From Eubacterium sp. CAG:248 (GTDB lineage Bacteria > Bacillota > Clostridia > Lachnospirales > Lachnospiraceae): 13,173 bases of DNA. Shown in pieces: positions 7,695 to 13,173 of the stretch (its first letter is position 1; every line of letters starts with the position of its first letter). The notes beneath the pieces were generated by a model. The model saw only the letters and a list, made by a program, of their open reading frames with translations. It ran no database searches and was not told the origin of the DNA. Both the position numbers and the translations under genes were made by a program. The DNA is taken from NCBI GenBank assembly GCA_000436475.1, contig FR886212.1:23262-36434 (forward strand), written 5' to 3'.

Positions 7695-7762
7695 TAAAAT
7701 ATAAGATGAAAATATAAGATATAAGATTAAAATATAAAATATAAGATGAAAATATAAGATAT
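7695..7762. repeat. 28-bp direct repeat, AT-rich, 40 bases apart
   Basis: Bases 7695-7722 and 7735-7762 are identical over 28 bases. Each is built from AAAATATAAGAT subunits, and further partial copies lie between them. It is a small AT-rich tandem array in the 3' region between convergent genes. Slippage is the simplest origin. Confidence 0.85.
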
Positions 7763-7826
7763 GCAGTATCTAAGGCATATCAGTCAGGGGAAAATATCTT
7801 TTTACAACAGAATCATAAGATAAATA

Positions 7827-7872
7827 ATAGCGGCAGTAACCAGAAGCACGATAATCTGGTTGCTGCCGCTAT
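7827..7872. terminator. strong hairpin between convergent genes, likely bidirectional terminator
   Basis: A 17-bp stem joins 7827-7843 (starting ATAGCGGCAG) to 7856-7872, with a single wobble pair and a 12-base loop. It is by far the most GC-rich spot in the spacer. It lies 42 bases downstream of the methyl-accepting protein gene on the minus strand and about 185 bases after the DUF1294 stop. The T tracts are poor on both sides (TTATTTAT for minus transcripts), so RNA stabilisation or a dispersed repeat is also possible. Confidence 0.6.
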
Positions 7873-7913
7873 GTGAATATATATGTTTTAAAGCTGCTTC
7901 TAAAAAGCTGATT

Positions 7914-9416
7914 CTAATCTTCGGTATTATCAACCGCTGAGGTCTTTCTTAACCTTTCAAGTGACTCAGATGTAGTGTTAATGGCATGAGAGAAGTTGGT
8001 AATACGGTTATTAAGGTCATGCATTTCCTGTCTTGTAGTTTCGGTTGTAGAAGACATTTCCTGTGAGATGCCTGATAATGTTTCAATTCCATCTACAATA
8101 GAAGAGTTAGCATCAAGTACAGCATTTACCTCAGAGCTTACTGATGTCATATTAGCTACAAGTGAATCAATATCCTGTTCAACAGCTACAAAGCTTTCAT
8201 GTACCGTTTTAACTTTTCCGCGTTGGATATTAATACTGTCAACGGTGTGCTTAAGCTCATTCTGAGTGTTCTTAGTAAGCGTAATGAGTGCATTCATAAT
8301 CTGTGTTATTTCCTCAGTAGATGATTTCGTCATCTCAGCGAGAGAGCGGATTTCATCAGCAACTACTGCAAAGCCTTTTCCTGCTTCTCCTGCTCTTGCT
8401 GCCTCAATAGAAGCATTAAGCGCAAGAAGATTAGTCTGTGAGGATATATTCATAATAACATTAGTTATATCGGATACTTTACTTACGTGCTCAACAAGAT
8501 TGCCAATAGTTTCGGATATCTGCAGGGCTGAGGAATCTACTATGGCAGACTGGCTGGCAAGCTCATCAGATTCTTCCTTTCCCTTCTCTACAATCTGTTG
8601 AAGCTTTCTTGCTGTATTTACTGCTATATCGGTAGATTGATTAGTATTATTAAGTCTTGTCTGGATTTCTGTAGTTTTTTCAGACTGAAGAATACTTTGT
8701 TCTGCACTACTGGTAGTTCCGTCAGAAATAATATCAATAGTTTTGTTAGTATTGTTAATTATTTCTGCTATTTTATCAAGGTCATTTCGTACCTGTTCAA
8801 ACTGGGTATTTACGCTGTTTGATATTTCATTAACACGTTTTGCTATTTCAAGCTGCTTTTCAGCCTTTTCTTTAACTGCGTTAGTTTCTTCCTCAGAGAA
8901 TTCTACAAGTCTTTTAATAGCCTTGCATCCTCCTAGAACACATACTATAAGACACGTAACAACAAGAAAAATAACCTTTATCTGTTCTGCTTTATCTGCA
9001 GGGTTAGTGGTATTTATGTATAAGATTTTGGTAATTACAAAGAAAGAGGTTGCACCTGTTCCCCATATTATCAGGTATTCATTCATATAAACAGATAGTG
9101 ATAATAAAGCAGGGAATATAATCATCATAGTTCTTGCAGGCTGTATGAAGGTTATTATACCGAAAACAGCAAGAAAACCATATGCAATTGACAACTCAGC
9201 CTTTTTTTCATAAATATGTTTTCTGACATAGATAGCATTGCAGGTGTATAAAAGAAAATAGACACACGTAAAAACAATCTTTTCAATAACTGTTTTATCA
9301 GATGTTAAAGTAATAAAAAGACATATAAGGTATGTTAGTGTTATGGTAGTGCTCGCTGTTATATTGGCACGTTTCATCTGATCAGGTGTCAGACTTTTTC
9401 TTGTTAAATTAAACAT
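7914..9416 (-). CDS. methyl-accepting chemotaxis protein with multi-helix membrane domain
   Basis: This 500-residue protein should signal to the CheA/CheW array. The N-terminal 165 residues form six predicted membrane helices (about 22-38, 46-64, 76-92, 97-111, 113-133, 147-164) joined by short loops. There is thus no extracellular ligand-binding domain, and I see no clear HAMP domain between the last helix and the coiled coil. The rest is the cytoplasmic signalling rod. The hairpin tip at about 322-362 (ISSQTNLLALNASIEAARAG, then GKGFAVVADEIRSLAE) is fully conserved. There is no C-terminal NWETF-type tether for CheR/CheB. AAGGAG nine bases upstream of the ATG is the ribosome binding site. 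No other chemotaxis gene is in the window. Sensing within the membrane, for example of energy state or a lipid-soluble cue, is an inference from the topology. Confidence 0.93.
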   Translation of the reverse strand: MFNLTRKSLTPDQMKRANITASTTITLTYLICLFITLTSDKTVIEKIVFTCVYFLLYTCNAIYVRKHIYEKKAELSIAYGFLAVFGIITFIQPARTMMIIFPALLSLSVYMNEYLIIWGTGATSFFVITKILYINTTNPADKAEQIKVIFLVVTCLIVCVLGGCKAIKRLVEFSEEETNAVKEKAEKQLEIAKRVNEISNSVNTQFEQVRNDLDKIAEIINNTNKTIDIISDGTTSSAEQSILQSEKTTEIQTRLNNTNQSTDIAVNTARKLQQIVEKGKEESDELASQSAIVDSSALQISETIGNLVEHVSKVSDITNVIMNISSQTNLLALNASIEAARAGEAGKGFAVVADEIRSLAEMTKSSTEEITQIMNALITLTKNTQNELKHTVDSINIQRGKVKTVHESFVAVEQDIDSLVANMTSVSSEVNAVLDANSSIVDGIETLSGISQEMSSTTETTRQEMHDLNNRITNFSHAINTTSESLERLRKTSAVDNTED

Positions 9417-9542
9417 GAATAGATACTCCTTATCTTATATTTAAGTAGGTTTAGTTAACACCATGCATAAATAGTGTGTAGAAATAAGATTTGATACACA
9501 CCTAGCATTAAAAATATATGGTTGTCCGTAAGTAGTTTAATA

Positions 9543-9571
9543 ACTATAACATAATTATGTAAAAATAACAA
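9543..9571 (-). promoter_or_regulatory. candidate promoter of the methyl-accepting protein gene
   Basis: Read on the minus strand, TTGTTA (9571-9566), a 17-base spacer and TATAGT (9548-9543) predict a leader of about 120 bases. I saw no sigma-D (motility) promoter pattern. One of the TGATATTAATT repeats abuts the -35, so the two divergent genes could share regulation. Confidence 0.3.
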
Positions 9572-9659
9572 TATGATATTAATTGTCAGATAAATGATAA
9601 ATGATATTAATTATCAGATGAGCCTTTTGATCATGGTATCATCAAATTATATTTATATA

Positions 9660-9688
9660 TTGACAATATGATATCATAATGATATCAT
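9660..9688 (+). promoter_or_regulatory. promoter of the SPFH operon overlapped by two operator-like palindromes
   Basis: TTGACA at 9660-9665 is a perfect -35. After a 17-base spacer comes TATCAT at 9683-9688. ATGATATCAT palindromes at 9668-9677 and 9679-9688 occupy the spacer, and the second one ends exactly on the -10. Their centres are 11 bp apart, one helical turn. Bound protein would block RNA polymerase directly. Confidence 0.65.
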
Positions 9689-9764
9689 CAAAATATCAAT
9701 AAAGATAAGGCTGTCATAAGAATATATTCTTATAGAATGTAGTACAGAAGAATGGAGGATTATT

Positions 9765-10814
9765 ATGGAAGAAAAAGTGTTGAAAAAGAATAAGAATGGT
9801 ATGGCAATGCTGATGTTATTCATTGCTTTATATGTGGCAGCCATTGCGGCTATCGTGTCAGGTGCAATGATGACAGAAACAGCAGAAGCCTCCAAACCGG
9901 TTATTGCAATTATACTTATAGTTGTTGGTGTTGTTTATGTGGGCTTAGGATGGATATTCTTTCTGGGACTTAAGGTATTAAAGCCTCAGGAGGCACTTGT
10001 ATTAACGCTTTTTGGTAAGTATGTCGGAACTATTAAGGAAGCCGGGTTTTATTATGTTAATCCATTCTGTACAGCGGTTAATCCGGCAGCGGAAACAAAG
10101 CTTAACCAGAGTGGTGATGTAGCAGCCAACAATAAAAAGATTGATTTGTCAGGCATGTCTGGGGTAACACTTTCGGCAGGTGGTAATGCACAGATGGCGA
10201 ATAAGAAGATATCACTTAAGGTTATGACTCTTAATAACAGCAGACAGAAGATTAATGATTGTCTTGGTAATCCTGTTGAGATAGGAATTGCGGTTATGTG
10301 GAAGGTGACAGATACTGCCAAAGCTGTATTTAATGTAGATAACTATAAGGAATATCTCTCACTTCAATGTGATAGTGCAGTCAGAAATATAGTCCGTATG
10401 TATCCATATGATGTAGCCGAGAATGTAGATACAACGGGAGATGGAATGGCAGATGAGGGAAGTCTTCGTGGTTCAAGTGAAGTTGTAGCAGAAAGAATAA
10501 GAAAAGAGATTCAGAGTAAGGTAACGGATGCAGGATTAAATATAATAGAAGCAAGAATAACATATCTTGCTTATGCACCTGAGATAGCAGCAGTTATGCT
10601 CCAGCGCCAGCAGGCATCAGCTATTATTGATGCAAGAAAGATGATAGTTGATGGTGCCGTAGGTATGGTAGAGATGGCACTTGACAGGTTATCTGAAAAG
10701 CAGGTGGTTGAACTGGATGAAGAACGAAAAGCAGCTATGGTTTCTAATCTGTTAGTTGTTCTATGTGGAAATAAGGATGCCCAGCCAATAGTTAATTCAG
10801 GAAGCCTGTATTAA
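9765..10814 (+). CDS. SPFH/band-7 domain membrane protein
   Basis: This 349-residue member of the stomatin/prohibitin/flotillin superfamily has two membrane helices (about 14-34 and 45-69), then an SPFH domain that starts at VLKPQEALVLTLFGKYVGTI. Conserved features are FYYVNPF, SRQKINDCLGNPVEIGIAV, a helix with YLSLQCDSAVRNIVRMYPYD, and an EARITYLAYAPEIAAVMLQRQQA segment leading into a helical tail likely to drive oligomerisation. A glycine- and asparagine-rich loop (about 113-147) interrupts the early part of the domain. Such proteins form membrane-anchored rings or microdomains and often work with a partner protein; no NfeD or protease gene is nearby here. GGAGG lies six bases before the ATG. 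Its stop codon overlaps the next start by one base (TAATG). Precise function unknown. Confidence 0.9.
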   Translation: MEEKVLKKNKNGMAMLMLFIALYVAAIAAIVSGAMMTETAEASKPVIAIILIVVGVVYVGLGWIFFLGLKVLKPQEALVLTLFGKYVGTIKEAGFYYVNPFCTAVNPAAETKLNQSGDVAANNKKIDLSGMSGVTLSAGGNAQMANKKISLKVMTLNNSRQKINDCLGNPVEIGIAVMWKVTDTAKAVFNVDNYKEYLSLQCDSAVRNIVRMYPYDVAENVDTTGDGMADEGSLRGSSEVVAERIRKEIQSKVTDAGLNIIEARITYLAYAPEIAAVMLQRQQASAIIDARKMIVDGAVGMVEMALDRLSEKQVVELDEERKAAMVSNLLVVLCGNKDAQPIVNSGSLY

Positions 10815-11017
10815 TGGCAGATTCAGGCAAAAAGCAGATTCCCCTCCGTTTATCAGGTAAGCTCTATGATGCCATTGCAGCATGGGCAGAGGATGATTTT
10901 AGGTCTGTCAATGGTCAAATAGAATATCTTTTGACGGAGTGTGTACGACAGAGAAAGAAAAATGGAGCACCAGTACCACATGAACTAGATGTTCCGCCAG
11001 AATTAGATATTAAATAA
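10814..11017 (+). CDS. small ribbon-helix-helix (Arc-like) protein
   Basis: This 67-residue protein is coupled to the SPFH gene through a TAATG overlap. KKQIPLRLSGKLYDAIAAWA, then SVNGQIEYLLTECVRQRKK, gives a beta strand, helix and helix in the order of the ribbon-helix-helix fold of Arc, CopG and MetJ. The strand has alternating residues that could read the major groove. A short acidic, proline-rich tail (PVPHELDVPPELDIK) follows. From memory, short Arc-like proteins sit next to band-7 genes in other Gram-positive bacteria, so the pairing is probably functional. I infer that it dimerises, binds the tandem ATGATATCAT sites before the operon and represses it. Alternatives are an antitoxin-like partner or a non-DNA-binding adaptor of the SPFH protein; no toxin gene is adjacent. 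Confidence 0.85.
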   Translation: MADSGKKQIPLRLSGKLYDAIAAWAEDDFRSVNGQIEYLLTECVRQRKKNGAPVPHELDVPPELDIK

Positions 11018-11127
11018 AATGTTATTAAAGTAGTATTTAAGCGGTATTACTAATTTTGATTTATTATCAATTTATTATCAATTTTGTTATAATTTGTTTT
11101 CAATTTTTTAAAGCTACATATTTTTTA

Positions 11128-11177
11128 TAAATCTATGACCCTAATTGTAAATTTTAACGATTAGGGTCATAAATTTA
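11128..11177. terminator. probable terminator hairpin after the SPFH operon
   Basis: TATGACCCTAAT at 11134-11145 pairs perfectly with ATTAGGGTCATA at 11160-11171. The stem extends to 18 bp (11128-11177) with one mismatch. The loop is 14 bases. There is no clean T tract after it, only AAATTTATGG, so it may instead be an RNA-stabilising stem. It lies 110 bases after the last stop codon. Confidence 0.5.
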
Positions 11178-11199
11178 TGGCATAATTTTCCAGCGAGTT

Positions 11200-11319
11200 A
11201 TGACTCAGATTAGCTATTTCGCAAATGAGCGTAAAGAAATATATACAAAATATCTGAACATGTATTATAATGAGCTAAGAAAGCTGCGTAGTAGTATTGC
11301 AATGAGAATATATGAATGA
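11200..11319 (+). CDS. possible 39-residue small protein
   Basis: ATG at 11200 opens a 39-codon frame to a TGA at 11317-11319. The product would begin MTQISYFANERKEIYTKYLN and continues MYYNELRKLRSSIAMRIYE. The composition is protein-like: charged, tyrosine-rich and helical. However, the only ribosome binding site is a weak GCGAG five bases or fewer upstream, and I recognise no family. It may be a real small protein, the remnant of a longer gene, or chance. Confidence 0.25.
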   Translation: MTQISYFANERKEIYTKYLNMYYNELRKLRSSIAMRIYE

Positions 11320-11334
11320 AAGCATATTAAAGCG

Positions 11335-11395
11335 AATCAGAATTGTGATTAATTAATGCAATAATAGCATATCAATGATAATCAGAATTGTGATT
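11335..11395. repeat. two copies of a 16-bp near-palindrome upstream of the LOG gene
   Basis: AATCAGAATTGTGATT occurs at 11335-11350 and again, identical, at 11380-11395. Within each copy the arms AATCA and TGATT and the AATT centre are symmetric, with one mismatched pair. The spacing is 45 bp. They end 48 bases before the LOG start codon, so they look like paired regulator sites. Confidence 0.5.
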
Positions 11396-11442
11396 TATTA
11401 AAAGCAGCAATGAACGATAACGAAAGGTAAAGGTATATTATA

Positions 11443-11985
11443 GTGAATATTACAGTATATCTGGGAGCTAATAAAGGTATAGATTCATCGTTGACAATGG
11501 CGGTAAGAGAGTTAGGAGAGTGGATAGGACAGAATGGAAATACACTGATATATGGCGGCTCTAGGACAGGTCTTATGGGTGAAATAGCAGAGAGTGTTCT
11601 TATGGCTGGTGGCAGAGTGATTGGCGTGGAACCACAGTTTTTTGTTGAGGCAGAACTTCAATATGATGAGATAACAGAGCTTATTGTAACTAAAGATATG
11701 ACAGAAAGAAAGACTAAGATGATAGAGTTAGGAGATGCGTTTATTGCATTTCCTGGTGGAACAGGAACACTTGAAGAAATAACAGAGGTTATGTCAAAGC
11801 TTTCCTTAAACCAGCTTAATGCTCCGTGTATCTTCTATAATCTTAATGGATATTATGATAGCATGAAAAAACTGCTGCTACATATGGTTGATATGGGATT
11901 ATCAACCAGTGAACGTCAGAAAGGTATATATTTTGCTTCTGATTTAGAAGAAATCAAAGATATACTTGATAAGTTCACTATATAG
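11443..11985 (+). CDS. LOG-family nucleoside 5'-monophosphate phosphoribohydrolase
   Basis: This 180-residue Rossmann-type protein of the TIGR00730 family would cleave the base from a nucleoside 5'-monophosphate, releasing ribose 5-phosphate. In plants and some bacteria this activates cytokinins; in most bacteria it is thought to serve nucleotide clean-up. The motifs are complete: YGGSRTGLMG (37-46, usually GGGxxGLMG), the substrate-binding Arg89 in ERKTKM, and the PGGTGTLEE signature (104-112) with its catalytic glutamate. The start is GTG, with AAAGG at 11429-11433 as ribosome binding site; the family usually begins just before the first beta strand, as here. The stop codon abuts an ATG, and metF starts 36 bases later on the same strand, so the two are probably cotranscribed. 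Confidence 0.9.
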   Translation: MNITVYLGANKGIDSSLTMAVRELGEWIGQNGNTLIYGGSRTGLMGEIAESVLMAGGRVIGVEPQFFVEAELQYDEITELIVTKDMTERKTKMIELGDAFIAFPGGTGTLEEITEVMSKLSLNQLNAPCIFYNLNGYYDSMKKLLLHMVDMGLSTSERQKGIYFASDLEEIKDILDKFTI

Positions 11986-12021
11986 ATGAATGTTAGTAAA
12001 AGGATAAGAAACGAGGTATAC

Positions 12022-12888
12022 ATGAAAGTTACAGAAATATTAAAACAGGATAAACCAACAATATCCTTTGAGGTGTTTCCTCCAAAAAAGGATACAGATT
12101 TTGCTGATGTTGAGGCAGCAGCCACCAGTATAGCAGAGCTTAATCCAAGCTATATGAGTGTTACATATGGCGCAGGAGGAAGCACCAAGGGTTTAACAAT
12201 AAAGCTTGCAGAGGGTATCCAGAGCAAGTATAATGTGTCAACTATAGCACACCTTACATGCGTATGTGCGGATAAGACGGGTATCAGCCAGGCATTGGAG
12301 GATATGAAAGCAGCAGGCATAAAGAATATACTTGCATTAAGAGGTGATATACCTAAGGATTACGCCGGGGAGATATTTACAGAGTTTGCACATGCATCAG
12401 AGCTTGTGAAGCTTATAAAGGCAAGCGGGGATTTTTGTGTAGGAGGTGCCTGTTATCCAGAAGTACATCCGGATTCAACAGATAAGAAAGCAGATATTGA
12501 TGGCCTTAGAAAAAAGGTAGAAGCAGGCTGTGAATATCTTACAACACAGATGTTTTTTGATAATGATATATTTTATAACTTTATGTACAGAATCAGAGAG
12601 GCTGGAATAATGGTTCCAGTAGTGCCTGGAATTATGCCTATAACAAAGAGAGCACAAGTTAAAAATGCTGTTAGGCTTTCAGGCTGCAATGTTCCAGAAA
12701 GGTTTAAGAATATAGTAGACAGATTCGGTGATACAGAAGCAGCGATGAGGCAGGCAGGAGTATTATATGCAACTGACCAGATTATTGATCTTATAGCTAA
12801 TGGAGTTAACCATATTCATATATATTCTATGAATAAGCCAGAAATAGCCAGAGCTATATATGATAATCTTTCTCATATAATTATATAA
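12022..12888 (+). CDS. metF: methylenetetrahydrofolate reductase
   Basis: This 288-residue flavoprotein reduces 5,10-methylene- to 5-methyl-tetrahydrofolate, the methyl donor for methionine synthesis. It covers the whole TIM barrel of the bacterial MetF family (about 290 residues). Conserved points are FEVFPPK with catalytic Glu17 (equivalent to E. coli Glu28), VTYGAGGST, HLTCVC, LALRGD with Asp109 (equivalent to E. coli Asp120), the TQMFFD folate-binding strand with Gln177, and VPGIMPI. I start at 12022 because GAGG sits six bases upstream and the family begins about 15 residues before FEVFPP. An in-frame ATG at 11986, touching the LOG stop codon, would add 12 residues but has no ribosome binding site. 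No methionine synthase gene is in view. Confidence 0.95.
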   Translation: MKVTEILKQDKPTISFEVFPPKKDTDFADVEAAATSIAELNPSYMSVTYGAGGSTKGLTIKLAEGIQSKYNVSTIAHLTCVCADKTGISQALEDMKAAGIKNILALRGDIPKDYAGEIFTEFAHASELVKLIKASGDFCVGGACYPEVHPDSTDKKADIDGLRKKVEAGCEYLTTQMFFDNDIFYNFMYRIREAGIMVPVVPGIMPITKRAQVKNAVRLSGCNVPERFKNIVDRFGDTEAAMRQAGVLYATDQIIDLIANGVNHIHIYSMNKPEIARAIYDNLSHIII

Positions 12889-13018
12889 TATTAGGAGTAC
12901 ATAGCACGGAACAATTCGTAGGTATCAAAGTCGGGGACTTTTGACCATGACATCATTATATGATGTCAGGCATATAAAGATATGACAATATCAGGATGAA
13001 CTTGGGAGGTATACGAAT
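12889..13018. other. intergenic region with two dyads before the aldo/keto reductase
   Basis: GGTATCAAAGT at 12921-12931 is broadly complementary to ACTTTTGACC at 12937-12946 around a G-rich loop. Immediately after it, TGACATCAT at 12948-12956 pairs perfectly with ATGATGTCA at 12960-12968 over a 3-base loop. No T tract follows either, so the metF terminator is not clear. TATAAA at 12973-12978 could be a -10, but it has no matching -35. Confidence 0.5.
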
Positions 13019-13173
13019 ATGTATTTTGATGAAGTAAAGAAGAATTTTGGTTTCGGCTGTATGAGACTGCCGATGATAGAGAATGGTAAAGCTGTTGATA
13101 TCGAACAGACAAAAAAGATGGTAGATAAATTTATAGAGCAGGGCTTCAATTATTTTGACACAGCGCACGGATA
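13019..13173 (+). CDS. aldo/keto reductase, N-terminal part (cut by window end)
   Basis: The first 51 codons of a gene run off the right edge. GGGAGG at 13004-13009 lies nine bases before the ATG. The protein has NFGFGCMRLPMIENG, then MVDKFIEQGFNYFDTAHG. That is the first strand and helix of the aldo/keto reductase barrel with the catalytic aspartate of FDTA, in the form typical of the COG1453 oxidoreductases of anaerobes. Those often carry a C-terminal 4Fe-4S ferredoxin domain, which would lie beyond the window. Substrate unknown. Confidence 0.85.
   Translation, partial: MYFDEVKKNFGFGCMRLPMIENGKAVDIEQTKKMVDKFIEQGFNYFDTAHG

Larger units (their letters stand above)
9417..9764. promoter_or_regulatory. 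divergent control region with repeated TGATA/TATCA dyads
   Basis: These 348 bases separate the divergent methyl-accepting and SPFH genes and are dense in symmetry. ATGATATTAATTGTCAGAT at 9573-9591 recurs with one change at 9601-9619. ATGGTATCAT is at 9633-9642, and perfect ATGATATCAT palindromes are at 9668-9677 and 9679-9688. An 18-bp perfect palindrome lies at 9716-9733. Near the other gene, GTGTGTA at 9474-9480 pairs with TACACAC at 9495-9501. Confidence 0.7.
11018..11442. other. AT-rich intergenic region with hairpin, repeats and possible small gene
   Basis: Between the ribbon-helix-helix gene and the LOG gene lie two ATTTATTATCA copies (about 11058-11080), a strong hairpin at 11128-11177, a 39-codon frame at 11200-11319 and two near-palindromic 16-mers at 11335-11350 and 11380-11395. 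A lone TATAAT at 11266-11271 has no convincing -35. Confidence 0.6.

Noticed and set aside
7695..7762. CRISPR array
   Set aside because: The repeat units are simple AT-rich blocks without unique spacers of constant size, and no cas gene is present.
7996..9090. Four plus-strand open frames of 74-115 codons
   Set aside because: All are antisense to the methyl-accepting protein gene, whose coiled coil leaves few stops on the other strand. None has a recognisable domain.
9660..9688. Fur or PerR box in the SPFH promoter
   Set aside because: TGATATCA resembles part of a Fur half-site, but the TGATAATnATTATCA 7-1-7 pattern is not met, and no iron or peroxide gene is near.
10814..11017. Antitoxin of a toxin-antitoxin pair
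   Set aside because: The fold fits, but the partner gene is a 349-residue SPFH membrane protein and no small toxin gene lies on either side.

Overview
The window is AT-rich (roughly one third G+C by eye). It has strong AGGAGG-type ribosome binding sites and gene families typical of low-GC Clostridia: an ECF vitamin transporter S component, a heterodimeric ABC exporter, a LOG-family hydrolase, MetF and an SPFH/band-7 protein. I place it in the Lachnospiraceae or a close relative. This rests on gene style, not on a marker gene. I see no rRNA, tRNA, transposase, phage gene or CRISPR array.

Left part (1-2700). The window opens in the wreck of a sensor histidine kinase: the N box is joined to the G2 box with the ATP-binding middle deleted and the frame shifted. 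A membrane-bound diguanylate cyclase follows with its own promoter. It converges on an ECF transporter S component, and the two share a bidirectional terminator with nested inverted repeats.

Centre (2700-7650). Two translationally coupled ABC exporter subunits form a heterodimer with one degenerate and one intact ATP site. The first subunit carries a large extracellular insertion after its first membrane helix. A small DUF1294 membrane protein follows behind its own promoter.

Right-centre (7650-11020). A minus-strand methyl-accepting protein has six predicted membrane helices, no extracellular sensor domain and no obvious HAMP domain. It diverges from a two-gene operon of a band-7/SPFH membrane protein and a 67-residue ribbon-helix-helix protein, joined by a one-base overlap. 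The divergent spacer is the most interesting stretch. Copies of an ATGATATCAT-like palindrome are scattered through it, and two perfect copies one helical turn apart fill the spacer and -10 element of a near-consensus promoter. I infer that the operon's ribbon-helix-helix protein is an autorepressor acting there.

Right end (11020-13173). A 425-base AT-rich spacer holds a strong hairpin, a possible 39-codon gene and two copies of a 16-bp near-palindrome. A LOG-family nucleotide phosphoribohydrolase and methylenetetrahydrofolate reductase (metF) follow as a likely operon. The window ends in the first 51 codons of an aldo/keto reductase.

Most genes are ordinary members of known families. The parts with real discovery potential are the SPFH/ribbon-helix-helix operon with its operator array, the extracellular insertion of the ABC subunit, and the orphan dyads upstream of the ABC and LOG genes.
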